DNA of 64,000 nt from Rosellinia necatrix (GCA_021209875.1 JAGYVD010000003.1:1-64000), one strand, 5' to 3'. Positions 9,897-20,471 are shown, counted from the first letter of the stretch. Notes: generated by a model not told the origin, from the sequence alone. Numbers and translations: made by a program.

Positions 9897-10564
9897 AGTT
9901 ACTAGAGCTTAATCAAGCCGTTGCCGTTGCTGTTGTCACAGTTCGTACTGCTGGTAGTTCCAGAAATAACTTATGTTATTGCACAAGGAGGGAAGGTTCC
10001 TTACTTGGTCAGTCGCCAGCTACTCGCCCTTTTATATACAGTATTCTGGCCCGTGCCCTAGGGGAGTCCTTAGGTTAAGACTAGTTCCGTGACAGCTGTC
10101 GCGACTATACCACCTCAAACTGCTATGACTGTCGTGATATGTTATAAACAACCCATAAGTATTCGAATAAACTGTACTTGTGTACCGATTAACCCCAAGG
10201 TAACCATAGATTAAAGGTGCATAAGCTGCCGTTTCTACGTCACTTGCTACCCCAGTGAGGGAATATGATAATTACAGGCAGTTACATATACAGGCAGTAT
10301 GCAGGCAGGCAGAATGTACCCACTTATATGGGTCGGACTGTAGCAGTTTGAACCTAGGTAGTAATTGACAGTCCACCGTAGTAGGTAACCGCTCGACACT
10401 GTGGGTCGTACCTCCCCTTACAGGGCCGGATATATAGCTTGGCGTCACGGCATTAAGTCATTCCCACCACCATCACGTCATCATCTTGCATTAGCTAACG
10501 CATATTAGTCCCCATTCCAATTCAGCACCCACTTATCCCGTTCAATATTGCCCATCTATTCACC
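9897..10564. other. Intergenic region between island genes C and D
   Basis: No ORF of note. It holds a small CAGG-repeat patch (10290-10312) and a C/T-rich stretch just upstream of the ATG at 10565, consistent with a fungal promoter/leader. Confidence 0.35.
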
Positions 10565-12142
10565 ATGGATGATAAACGCCGCCGATCAGACGACGACGAG
10601 CCCGGCCATAGTCTCCCTTTGGCAAAAAAGGCGCGTAGTGCCAAAAGAACCATCGGCGAGGCCGGTCACAGCTTTGAGACCAACGTAGACACGATGGTCG
10701 AAGCGATGAAGAAGACCAGCACTCGCCTCCAGAAGCATATCGCGCAGGTGCCCGACCGTGCCATTCAGATAGCCGAACGGGGTAAAGAAATCATGACAGA
10801 GACCTATCCGCCTAAGACTTTCGAAGGGCTTCTCGACATGTTGTGCCCGGCTAAGATCGATGACGTCTGGACCCGAGAGGAGGAAGAGAGATTCCAGAAC
10901 GATTTCGCGGCCAATCCATACCGCCGGTTCATGGAGTCGGATGCCGCGTTGCCCCCGAAAAGCAACCATAACTACTGGACAATGTGGAAGATGATCCCTC
11001 GGGTGCGCAATTGTTTCCCCACCGACATAATCGGGGCCAAGGCCCTGACGACCTATGGCGTGGATGTCGATATAGGGGGCGGCGTGATGAAACCCGACCC
11101 GAGGTGGTCGTCGGGTTTCTGTGAACGCCTGACGGACCTGGCGATAGGATCGCCTTGTGGCGCCAACACGGGATTGTTGGCGCTGTTGATTCGCTACGTG
11201 GTAGCCGACCGCCTCGACGATCGAAGGGAGGTCCACTTCGGTGACCACCAAACCGGGGACAGGTTCTTCGGCGAGCTAGAGTCCCGAGTCAGACGCGCGA
11301 ACAGCACAGAGTCGCTCCGAGACATCCACGCTGAGTTGCGCCGGGATTGGAAACGCGAGGGCACATACGTGCCTTTCGCATCCGACATCATGCGCTCCAT
11401 CGAGGAGCTGAACGGCCCCGTGCGTTCGGCGCAACCGATGATGCCTACCCCCGGGGAGGGCGCCCCCGAGTATGCCGTACAAACCACCGACCTGACGACG
11501 CTCATCAAAGCATGCGACCAGACCGGCGATCTTGGCTATGCCAACTTGAGCACGGTAGAGCAGCGTGCGGCGTTTGTGGCCCACGGCCGCACGAAGCAGG
11601 ACCCCCTACAGCACAAGGATGGGGAACAGCTCAACCGCTTGCGGATCCCGCTGTTGGAAGAAGGTGAACGTGTCAAGGCGAGACGAATGCTTTATCACCA
11701 GCGCCGTGATCCCTCGGACGGCATGCACGATGATACGCACGATGCCATGCACGAGAACATGGACAACGACCCATACGACCCGTACGACGACGACACAAAC
11801 AACGCCGAGGGCATATTGCCTGATAATAGCTCTTCGACTTCCTCTCGTCACCACAATAACAACTCTCCTGTGGAATACCCAGAGCGGCCCACGACCCTGT
11901 CGCAACGGGAGATCTTACCTCGAGGCGAGGTAGACGTAAGAGTCCAGAATAACGCCAATGAGTTGTTAAACGAGCCTTGCGAGTTGATAGCGCCAACCCA
12001 GCCGCTTACTATGCCCGAAGCTACATTTTTTCTAATGAAAGGAGGACAGGATCTAGCCTCTATCATCGGGACTGGTACGCTTAGTGAAGGCCTTAGGGCA
12101 AATACATCCGGCATGATTTTTGATTTTGGGCTAGGTGCCTAA
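10565..12142 (+). CDS. Island protein D, predicted nuclear, unknown function
   Basis: Intronless frame of 525 aa; the ATG at 10565 has a CACCATGG context. The N-terminus carries two basic clusters (DDKRRR and LAKKARSAKR, residues 2-28), a typical bipartite nuclear signal. Residues about 80-300 are a compact Trp-rich globular region (NYWTMWKMIPRVRNCF, WSSGFCERLTDLAIGSPCG). A disordered His/Asp/Asn-rich segment follows (about 385-435, with DPYDPYDDDTNN). The C-terminal 60 residues are hydrophobic again. No family is recognised. The upstream neighbour C is on the same strand. Confidence 0.6.
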   Translation: MDDKRRRSDDDEPGHSLPLAKKARSAKRTIGEAGHSFETNVDTMVEAMKKTSTRLQKHIAQVPDRAIQIAERGKEIMTETYPPKTFEGLLDMLCPAKIDDVWTREEEERFQNDFAANPYRRFMESDAALPPKSNHNYWTMWKMIPRVRNCFPTDIIGAKALTTYGVDVDIGGGVMKPDPRWSSGFCERLTDLAIGSPCGANTGLLALLIRYVVADRLDDRREVHFGDHQTGDRFFGELESRVRRANSTESLRDIHAELRRDWKREGTYVPFASDIMRSIEELNGPVRSAQPMMPTPGEGAPEYAVQTTDLTTLIKACDQTGDLGYANLSTVEQRAAFVAHGRTKQDPLQHKDGEQLNRLRIPLLEEGERVKARRMLYHQRRDPSDGMHDDTHDAMHENMDNDPYDPYDDDTNNAEGILPDNSSSTSSRHHNNNSPVEYPERPTTLSQREILPRGEVDVRVQNNANELLNEPCELIAPTQPLTMPEATFFLMKGGQDLASIIGTGTLSEGLRANTSGMIFDFGLGA

Positions 12143-12477
12143 GGCTAGGTACTTGTTTTAAGCCCTGCAATTGTCATTCGTAGTCTAGGAAGCTGGCTGG
12201 AAAGCTCTATGCTCCAGGCTTGTCTCAAAATTATGCATGCTACGGTTTGAGCAGCCATGTTGATTGATATCCTTATTATAATAGAGCACCGCTCTTCCTT
12301 TGGTGCATGCAACCTATGCAATGCCTCGTGAATATGTAGGAAGTTGATAAAGAGAGGCTCTACGGGAAGACCCACCTGATTGTGTACCCGTGCTTAAATG
12401 TTGATTGACCAATCAAACTCGTTAGAAATTCCGCAAATGGAAATGCCCTACATATAGGTATAGGTACTATTCTCCTG
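12143..12477. other. Intergenic, 3' flank of island gene D
   Basis: Short frames only, without convincing composition. It leads into the coding fragment at 12478. Confidence 0.35.
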
Positions 12478-12571
12478 CACAACCACCACCGCCGCTACCA
12501 ATCGTGCCATCACAATTGAGCAGCTCGATGAGAAGCTGGATGAATACATGGCCCAAATCAACTCGGACTAA
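12478..12571 (+). pseudogene. C-terminal fragment resembling FoP/THO4-type duplication domain
   Basis: A short frame ending in TAA at 12569-12571 reads TIEQLDEKLDEYMAQINSD after an Ala/Thr stretch. The pattern E-L-D-x-x-L-D-x-Y-M-A-Q is like the C-terminal motif of THO4/Yra1 and Chtop (FoP duplication) proteins. No start codon or rest of the gene is visible upstream, so it looks like a detached last-exon fragment. Assignment rests on one short motif. Confidence 0.3.
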
Positions 12572-12792
12572 ATTGCTTTTGCCATAAACTACCAGCGCTC
12601 CCTCTTCTGCTTCTTCCTCACTCCCTCCTTATATAGTCGCACTGAATGATCTTCAAGATACGCTAGTTTGCTAATTCGCACCTTGTGCTAGAGCTCTGCC
12701 ATGGCGGCAACTCTAATTTATCCTAAATTACACTGCCTTGCTGTTCGTGATTGCGTGATTAACGGCGTCGCCACAATAAGGTCATAATCATT

Positions 12793-12930
12793 ATCGTTCC
12801 TGGCCCGCGCGCGTAGCGCGTGTGGGTGCGGCATCGGATTCGCACTTTGTATGTGTGCATCCCGCGCTTGGGAGATCCCCCAAATCAGGGATTCCCAGCT
12901 TATATGCCAAGGCGTTCCACACTACTGTCA
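12793..12930 (+). repeat. Dispersed repeat, copy 2
   Basis: Matches 3201-3336 over about 136 bp in the same orientation and keeps the same imperfect hairpin (12866-12899). This copy retains CpG/CpA sites (GCGCGCGTAGCGCG, TGTGTGCATCCC) that are changed toward A/T in copy 1. It lies between island genes D and E. It is followed by short CATAAGTAA repeats (12947-12975). Confidence 0.75.
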
Positions 12931-13032
12931 CGTAAACCATAAGTAAATCCATAAGTAACTCATAAGTAAAGATAACTGTATTACTACCCAGTTTGGGACA
13001 CCTGCCCCAAACAGGCGCCGAGGCATTCTAAC

Positions 13033-15159
13033 CTAGTCAGAACGTAGGACCATCTGAGGCCAGTGTAGACCAGTTTGCCTCTTAGCCTCCTCGAAAGCGT
13101 CAGGGGGTATCCTAGTCAGGCCCGTAACGGCGTATCTACCATCCTCCTCATCGTCATCGTCATATCTGTCAAGCTCATTGTAGATAGCAAATAGACCACC
13201 CCGCTCCGTGGCATTCCTCCCGGCAGCCAGGCATGCGTCGACATCTAGGAATTCTTCGCCCGGGTTCACGTGAATGTCGTGCAGCGAAACGCAATCCTTC
13301 GCAACTATACGGTCCTGGGACAAGCCGCTGCGATCGTCTCGCGTGGAGGCGGCCTCCTTACCAAAGTAAGCCATACGATGCAAAAAAGCCCACATCAATG
13401 CGGAAGTGATTGTGCCTCTCTGCTCGTGCGATAACGGGATGCCCGAGAAATCCCGATTCCGTGGCGGTTCCAAGCTACAGATACCAAGGAACCTGTCCAC
13501 CGTGGTCCTAATATGTAAACCCGCGGTTTGGCTGACGACGATATAGCTGTCCAGCCTCTCCGTAATGGCGGCGTTCATCGCTTCGCCAGACATCGAATTC
13601 TTATAGTTGAGGTAGATCCCGGTATAGAACCAGAGCATCCCATCACCGACGCATTCACGCAGGCAGGGTGCGCAAAATGCCCGCAAGTCATCCACGGTAT
13701 ATGGGCTCCCGTCTTCCCTTGACGAGCCCATCTTCGACACGAAAGTCGACGGCTCCGAGGCAACGACCGCCGCCATGCAGACCAATATGTAGCTGACCGT
13801 GTCGTCCTGGGCCTGCCGGGCGGTCATCAGCAACCAAGCGACCTCCCAGTCAAGGTTGTGAGTCCACAGGAGGCGCGACATCTCCGTGCCGCGACGCGTG
13901 AGGGCGTATGCTCCCAGGTTGTCCGGATCTTCCAAGCACCCCAAGATCGCGAGGCGGCGACCCCTGTCGGCCCATGAGACGTGGTTGGCGGGTATCCGAA
14001 TGTGATAGTCCCTCAGCATCCTGTTGCCGTTGTTGCCCATCGTCTGGATGGTTCGTAGGACGAGAAGCATCAGGTCTTTGCCCCAGGCGGGTCCTAGGGC
14101 TTCGTCGCCCAGTTCGAACGCCTCGATCATATCCGGCGGGCAGGTGGTGATGAACCGTGCCGGTGTTGTCGCCTGCTGCGCCCAGGCCTGGACGTTGTCC
14201 CACTCACACTTCGTGAGCGGGCGATGCGCCCGGACGACCTGGGAAAGGCGAGAGTCGAAAAGACGGGACATGACACGCCCGGTGCACCCGACCAGACTCA
14301 CGTTCGTCGATGCGGAGATCAGGGATTGGGGGTCTACCTGGATATATCGCGACGCTCTGAGTATGTCTAGGCTTTTGTTGTTACCCTGTGAGCTGGGGAA
14401 CATTGGAGCTACGAGGCTATTTCCATCCTGGTCTCTGAAGTCACGAACTTGGCCGAACTGGATAAATGGGTCCCACGTCACGTCCTGACACCAGACCAGT
14501 CTTTGGCCACTGCTCAAGGCCTCTCCTATCATCTCGTCCACACCCCCGAAAGGAAGAAAGGTAGGTTCGGTAGACGAGGGCGTTTCTCGGATCTGATGCT
14601 TGGCTACCTGCATGATACGAGCAAAGGAGTCGAATGTCCTCTGGGAAAACCACGACGAGCCGAGAAGCAAAACGGCGATGTGAACCTGGGCCCCGTCGCG
14701 TTCCCGGCCGACGGCCTTCCAAAGCTCGTCGAGAACCAGACCAAACATGACCTCCTCGGCCACGCTAGCTGACATCCTGACGTCTATCATGAGTACGAGT
14801 TCGCCAGAGATGATTGCTTCGCCCCGCTCGTAGTCATCACAGAACTCCTTCGTGGATTTGATGGTGAGTGGGCTCGTATAGTCATTCAAGCTTATGTACC
14901 TCCATATGTCAACTCGACCGGCCACCAGCTCCATGTTTATTTCCGTCGCTGTGATATAAAGGACTTTTCCTGGGGCTTGACGGGTAGAGGCCAGCTCCAC
15001 AACATGATCAACGAGTGAGGTGCTGAGTTCGCTTGTTGGTGGCCCATGGAGGTATAGGGCGGATATGATGCTTCTTTCCTGAACATTCAGAAGCAGTTTG
15101 TCGAGAGAGCGGATATGTTGACGCCAGCCGTGTGGCTCTCGTTCACTTGATTGACTCAT
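13033..15159 (-). CDS. DEAH-helicase-like protein lacking catalytic motifs
   Basis: Intronless frame of 708 aa. The order of segments follows DEAH-box RNA helicases. There is a Walker-A-position loop at residues 37-46 (LHGPPTSELS instead of GxGKT). A motif-II-position strand lies at 122-130 (VLMIDVRMS instead of VDEAHER), followed by a helix and LLLGSSW at the motif III (SAT) position. A RecA2-type segment lies at 285-325 (VSLVGCTGRVMSRLFDSR, like the VVDxGRVRxxxFDxR block), but without the QRxGRxGR motif. An HA2-like winged-helix/ratchet region covers about 400-470 (LGCLEDPDNLGAYALTRRG). All ATPase residues are missing, so it cannot be an active helicase of this type; a scaffold role is possible. 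The match was made by eye. C-terminal 200 residues are unassigned. Confidence 0.5.
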   Translation of the reverse strand: MSQSSEREPHGWRQHIRSLDKLLLNVQERSIISALYLHGPPTSELSTSLVDHVVELASTRQAPGKVLYITATEINMELVAGRVDIWRYISLNDYTSPLTIKSTKEFCDDYERGEAIISGELVLMIDVRMSASVAEEVMFGLVLDELWKAVGRERDGAQVHIAVLLLGSSWFSQRTFDSFARIMQVAKHQIRETPSSTEPTFLPFGGVDEMIGEALSSGQRLVWCQDVTWDPFIQFGQVRDFRDQDGNSLVAPMFPSSQGNNKSLDILRASRYIQVDPQSLISASTNVSLVGCTGRVMSRLFDSRLSQVVRAHRPLTKCEWDNVQAWAQQATTPARFITTCPPDMIEAFELGDEALGPAWGKDLMLLVLRTIQTMGNNGNRMLRDYHIRIPANHVSWADRGRRLAILGCLEDPDNLGAYALTRRGTEMSRLLWTHNLDWEVAWLLMTARQAQDDTVSYILVCMAAVVASEPSTFVSKMGSSREDGSPYTVDDLRAFCAPCLRECVGDGMLWFYTGIYLNYKNSMSGEAMNAAITERLDSYIVVSQTAGLHIRTTVDRFLGICSLEPPRNRDFSGIPLSHEQRGTITSALMWAFLHRMAYFGKEAASTRDDRSGLSQDRIVAKDCVSLHDIHVNPGEEFLDVDACLAAGRNATERGGLFAIYNELDRYDDDDEEDGRYAVTGLTRIPPDAFEEAKRQTGLHWPQMVLRSD

Positions 15160-15589
15160 CGGGTATGGGTTGGTGGGTGGTGTGGTGGAGTAGTGTTGGA
15201 CATTTAATTGAGACTCGATGGAGGAATGAAGGGGTTGAGTATCTAGGCGACTACTTTGGTGGTTTACCTTAGCTAAGTACCTACCTAGGTAGGCAGTTGC
15301 TCTTAGGTAGTACCTAGGTAGCTTAGGTACCTACCTAATCTACATACCTAGGTACCTGCCAAATGCATGTGAGTCACTTTGCAACCTTCTGTCCATATAT
15401 TACTCCGGGTAGATATCCCAGGTTTGGGGCCCTCTACCCTACTCTATCTTGAATAACATCAACTTGCCTTCATATCATGCTCCACTTCTCTTGGCACTGA
15501 CTGACAAGCTCAGATTCATCCACTTTTCACACACACCACACACCACACACCACCACACGCATGCACGCACCAAGTATCGCCTCATTACA
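15160..15589. promoter_or_regulatory. Divergent promoter region between island genes E and F
   Basis: About 430 bp between two start codons, with a dense run of TACCTAGGTA-type palindromes (15275-15358) and a CA-rich stretch just before the + strand ATG (15530-15568). Confidence 0.35.
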
Positions 15590-16139
15590 ATGGAGCGTTT
15601 TCTCTCGGCCGATTACCAGTATTGGCTGGAGGGTCTGCATGCGTGGCTCGTGGTCTGTAAGTACTCTGCCAACGACCCCGGACTTATCAAATATCATTGA
15701 CTTCGTTATTTAGTTAAGACCCGAGATGGCTTTATATGGCCGGGACCCAAGACCACCGACGCACCTTATAGTCGCCCCTTTCTAGAGGCATTCTATCGCG
15801 AGACCAAGGCCGAGAGGGAGGAGCGCGAGCGAAACCAGACGCGCTACGCCGCCCCAGGAGACCTACACCAGATTGGACTGCGCCCCGTTCGAGGTTCCGG
15901 TGCCCGAGCCCATGGATCCGCAGGCCGTCCTCGCACCACTGGACGACCTCGGCGAGCTCATGTTTGAGCTCTGGAGACGGTTCTCCCTCGCCTCCCCGTG
16001 GCGCATCCGATTCTTTACCCGCTGTCGGCGAGACCCCTCCTCTCGGTTCGGCGTCCGGGCGTGGGTGTTTATTGACTGGCCGGCCGGCCAGAAGCAGAAG
16101 ACGATGGATAAGAACCATTTAACAACAATGAGGGTGTGA
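15590..16139 (+). CDS. Small island gene F, frame broken at a C-run
   Basis: Exon 1 is 15590-15656 (MERFLSADYQYWLEGLHAWL). An intron at 15657-15713 (GTAAGT...TTTAG, 57 bp) leads into a frame reading FKTRDGFIWPGPK. As written, this frame ends at 15967 with an Arg/Gly/Pro-rich tail that looks non-coding. Another frame covering 15840-16139 has much more natural composition (PFEVPVPEPMDPQAVLAPLD). The two join smoothly if one C is removed from the CCCC run at 15852-15855. Either the gene carries a +1 frameshift or the assembly has one extra C. Unshifted product: 106 aa; corrected length about 164 aa. No family is recognised. Confidence 0.4.
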
Positions 16140-16829
16140 TTCGAACGTGACGGCGGTCTGTGAAGGAATATATACTACAATCGGCTGGTTAATGACCCTA
16201 GGACATCGCAGCACAGCTAACAAGCCTTTCGCTCACATATAGATGCCTTCAGACCTCTACAGTATATAGCATCATTGGCCCTAATAGCAGCGTCACCTTA
16301 TGGCATCGCCTCATCTTAGGATGTGATACCTCCTGGTCAGCACCTCCTAGCCAGCACTAGCATCTGCGCATTGCCCATCATAGTCCCGGGGGCAAATGAA
16401 TGCCAGGCGCAAGTAGATAGCGCTATTAAGATAATAGGGCGGAACTAGACGATGTTGCGATGGAGGTAAGATCAGGCAAGTCATTATGGTCTAAAAGCGG
16501 CTCTATAGGTGTGCCCTCATATGTCTACGGCCCAATTCACCCCCATAATGTTCTCATACCACGCCGAAAATCAACTACACTTACCTCGTTGCGACTTGTA
16601 GATCCATGCCCAGACGCCATTATGATCTCCAGCATACAGTGTCACGGCCGCATTAACTCGTTGGAATCGGTGATTAGCGACAGAAGCCTCCTCTTCATTG
16701 AAGCATTATCTAAGCTATAAGCTAGTGACATTCATTTATCCCTTGCTGTCTAAGCTATCATCGCAGCATCGCAAATTACATCGTTCCATGCTGGCTATCA
16801 TTGTGCTGCCATGATCTGTGATCTGTGAT
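16140..16829. other. Intergenic between convergent island genes F and G
   Basis: No convincing coding frame. An 86-codon frame on the + strand (16460-16720) lacks start context and supporting motifs. Confidence 0.35.
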
Positions 16830-17951
16830 CTATGAAGAGCCTCCCCCCGCCTCAGGCCGCTTCAGAATGGTAGATCCCATCATCTCCTTGATCAAGGATC
16901 TAGTGTTTGGCTCGTTGCGTGCGATCGGCTCCCCGTGAAGGCCGTGGATAGTGCCTGCGATGGCCCGGGCGTAGAAGAGAAGGTAGACGCGACCGGGGTC
17001 GTCTTCGTTGATGTTCCAGTACGTGCCGGCATAATTCTTGAGGTCCATCGGTAGAGAGAGCGGGTTGCCGATGACGTTGTACAGTCGGATCCGATCGGCC
17101 TCTGTAGCCTGAGTAGAACAGCGGACGACCGCTACCAGCATGTAACGGATCGACTCGCCCGGCTCGTCTATCACCCATCTACTGGGATCATCTTCAGCGT
17201 GTCTGTATCTTCGGGGCTTTATATGGATCTGGCGTAGATCCTTATAGGTTACGGGAGGCTGGCGGTCGGAGGTATGCTGGTACCGGACTCGGATGATGCC
17301 GGGATCGCCAAAGAACTCGATGAATCGATGCTGGGTAACCCGGTCGATAGTATACCCGACGAGAGCACTGATATAGTCACCCAGGTTGGTAGCGCCGTCC
17401 CAACGTACGAGGCTTTCCTCGATGACGTTCTCCTGGCTGTCGACGATCCTCCACTCCTCTGCGTCTCGGGGCTTTCCAAGGACGGTCGGGTGGTAGAGTC
17501 GGAATGCCCTTCTTGCCCAGAGCGAGCCCCACATGGCAGGTCTCTCGAGTAACTTGAAGACGGTGAGTTCGCCTTTCGGGTCATCGGCGAGCTGCATCTC
17601 GTAGCGGAGGATAGACTGTGCCACGGAGGATGATCCGCCATCGAAGTCGGCCCAGATAAATCGCAAGATTGGGTGCGCGAGCTCCTCTCGGGCTATTGCG
17701 TCGCTGTGTCGTTGTTGCACGTGAAGTAGGCTGTAGAGGTGTCGGAGGATCACCACGGCGGCGTCCAAGTTCAAGTTGAAGGTAAACTTCTGTCCCGGTT
17801 GATACGAGGGAGCGTTCTCTATATTCTTTTGATTGAATGGTGCAGGATATGTTCGACTTAGCGCGAGGTTCTGGGCATATTGGTCATCTGCGTACTTCTG
17901 TCGCACATCGCCAAGGTCATTCAACAGTTGCTCAGGAAGTTTTGAAGTCAT
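16830..17951 (-). CDS. Island protein G, unknown function
   Basis: Intronless frame of 373 aa from the ATG at 17951 (MTSKLPEQLLNDLGDVRQKY). The frame is open to 18098, but the extra N-terminus is a low-quality Leu/Ser/Pro stretch read from promoter sequence. The protein looks globular and mostly alpha/beta, with helices at about 60-140 (DAAVVILRHLYSLLHVQQRH), a WADFDGGSSS loop, and a hydrophobic core near 300-350 (YMLVAVVRCS, VYLLFYARAIAG). No signal peptide, coiled coil or known motif is seen. It marks the inner edge of the island. Confidence 0.6.
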   Translation of the reverse strand: MTSKLPEQLLNDLGDVRQKYADDQYAQNLALSRTYPAPFNQKNIENAPSYQPGQKFTFNLNLDAAVVILRHLYSLLHVQQRHSDAIAREELAHPILRFIWADFDGGSSSVAQSILRYEMQLADDPKGELTVFKLLERPAMWGSLWARRAFRLYHPTVLGKPRDAEEWRIVDSQENVIEESLVRWDGATNLGDYISALVGYTIDRVTQHRFIEFFGDPGIIRVRYQHTSDRQPPVTYKDLRQIHIKPRRYRHAEDDPSRWVIDEPGESIRYMLVAVVRCSTQATEADRIRLYNVIGNPLSLPMDLKNYAGTYWNINEDDPGRVYLLFYARAIAGTIHGLHGEPIARNEPNTRSLIKEMMGSTILKRPEAGGGSS

Positions 17952-19810
17952 GATGGGCAGTAGGTGATGGATGAGGATGAGGATGAGATCAGATAGGCCG
18001 AGTAGGCTGGGAGTCAAGAGGTTGAGCGGGAGGTTAAAGGGACAGGAGGCTGAGGGGCAGGAGGTTGTGGCAGAGATCTGATATAAGGTAAAGATCACCC
18101 GTAACTACCCAGCATAGCCGGACCGCCTGCCTCTCTTAAGCGCCTTCCTAAGTTACTTGTACCTAGGTAAGGAGGGGAGGTACATTCTTGGGTAACTACC
18201 TGCTCAGTCTGGCTCTTTCTGCCTTGTCACCACATCCGAACTGGATCTTATCAATGCCATAACGGCATCTATGATTTCTAATGCTTAGTCCGTCCGTCGT
18301 CAGCCAACGAGCGCATCTCCTCTGTATAGGTGAAGGAATGGTATAAAACTGGGAGCTCTACTAGTCCTCTATCTTCCAGCGCCGCCTTTAATTAAAGCTT
18401 CTGACTTCTGATAAATCCCGGCTAATGCTTCGCCATCCACATGTAATTATCCAGCTCCTAGCCTTTATAACCGTCAGTATTGGCCACTGGTTGGCCTCTG
18501 GTTAGTATCTGCCCTTGTGTCCTAAAAGCCTCGTGCCGAGCCTCAACAACCGTGCCAAAGCACTAACCCGTCGACGTTCTGAACAATTAATATGTCAACC
18601 TTAGTTTATGTCGGTCTAGACTCAACTCTGCCATGATACTCAACGCCCTGTTAATGTACCCCCTCAAGTCAACACGAAATCATGACTTGAGCCAGCGCAA
18701 ACTTGTCATACCCCACGATAGTCTCGTATTAGAAGCTCTAAACATCTGCATTAGAGCCTCTGTCCCGTGAATAACGGCATCAAGTGTGCTGATACTCGAC
18801 ACGATGGCTTGTTAGAATGTAACGCAGACACATCTACGCTCAATACGCGAGCCGGTACGAAGAATGTCGACCACGTTGATAGATTCTCCCAGGCTTAAGC
18901 CTAACTATTATAAACCACCACCTTACACTATTATCAGCCCTTGTCGACAGTCTAAAAAACTGCGTGCCAAAGCACATAATCAGCAATGATAATCCTGAAC
19001 TAGCCATACACCTGCCGCGCCGCTAGCGGATCCATCTCGTCGGCATGGAGGCCCATGATCGGGGGTTGGGGTTCCATCCTTAGAGCTTAGGGACGCCGAA
19101 TCCCGGCAGACCATACGTAGTGCCTCGTACGATGCGTCTCAGCGTGCGCAAGGTTGTCTCTCGCAGGCCACCCAATGCCTCCCGTAACGCCACCGCTCCA
19201 GCGGCGGCAACGTGTACCGATGTGCCCCAAGAGTTCCCATCCTCCCCATCCTACTCGAGCCCAGAGCGCGTAACGCGTGGTCGCCCCTGACGCGGGAAAC
19301 CGTGCGAGGGCCGGACATTCCCAGTGTTCCAAGGCCCAGTTTAGGCAGGCAGGTGAAGCAGAATATCGCACCTACACCGGGATACGTACGCCATGGCCAC
19401 AAGAAGTCAACACGAGATGCATGAATCACGCAAGGGAGAGAACACGACGCCCCTAAAACGACGACTGGACCTTAATGTAACCAGCCGATTCTGGTTCTAC
19501 GGCAAAGACAGGAGCACTCAGTGTGTGCAATTACCACCATCAATTAGCAACACGAATTCCAGGCTCAGGGGCTGATAGGTAATGGGGGGGTCACAAATGT
19601 CAAGGGACAAGATGAGTCAGACTCAACAACATAAACTCTATCATAGAAATGTTCGCTCGGTACTCTATCTAGGTGCAGGGGAGTTGGGCTTGCTGATGAA
19701 AGTCTTCCAACACAAACAAGGAGTACATGTTGAAGCGCTGATCATATCTTATACATGCACAACATACTTGATCAATACCCCCTGACCGGAAACGCATCGA
19801 CACCATGACC
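17952..19810. other. Gene-free spacer at the inner edge of the island
   Basis: About 1.9 kb. Short frames at 19087-19429 on both strands overlap one another and have no convincing composition. A short word CGTGCCAAAGCAC occurs twice (about 18550 and 18962). A TACCTAGGTA patch sits near 18158. No gene is supported. Confidence 0.4.
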
Positions 19811-20471
19811 TTAGATATCATCGAGTAGGAGTGGCGCGACAGTCTTCAGAACAACGGGGATACCATCATCCACGGTCGACGAATTCGAGTTCCACAACAG
19901 ACTATAAATGCCAGTGGTGGAATTTCGAGCGTAGAACTGGGATTCATAAGTCGTATCTGTCGCAAATTCCACAGTCCTTCCATAGACGACAAACCCAACA
20001 GTTGCGGCACCAGTAGGTGGAGTGGAGTTGAAACCAACTGCTTGGTGTTCATCTGATGATGGGACGATGTAGAACTGTCCTACCGCTGATGAATTAGTGG
20101 CTGTGACGTTCCATGGTGCCTGGCCCGTAGTATCGATCGCCCCTATATCCTGTCAGTCGTGGTCTGGTATGAACATTTATTAGTAACGACACTCACAAGT
20201 GATATTGCTCAAGCCGTTGGCTACTGCCGTAGCATTGTCCGCGATCACCGCCGCCGCTGGATTATACGTCAATACATAAGATTAAAATTGCCGACCAGGC
20301 ACAAATAGGCAGACACAGATAGGATCACGTACAATTTGAATCGGCGTAGACCTCAAAGCCATTGATACCAACGCCGTAGGCGTATATGTTGACATCAGTC
20401 TTGATCGCTCGTTTGGCAATACCAGCAGAGGCGAGTGAAACGAACAACGGGAAGAAATTTCGAGCTAGCAT
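19811..20471 (-). CDS. Small secreted protein, unknown function
   Basis: Three exons on the minus strand, 20333-20471, 20197-20256 and 19811-20142, encode 176 aa. Introns start GTACGT and GTGAGT and end CAG and TAG; phases agree (1, 1). The N-terminus MLARNFFPLFVSLASAGIAK is a likely signal peptide. The mature part is rich in Asn, Thr and Ser with several N-glycosylation sequons (NAT, NIT, NVT, NST, NSS). It has no Cys-rich pattern, so it is not a classic cysteine-knot effector. The body is probably beta-rich (GFVVYGRTVEFATDTTYESQ). Family not recognised. The laccase gene starts 1.3 kb away, divergently. Confidence 0.65.
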
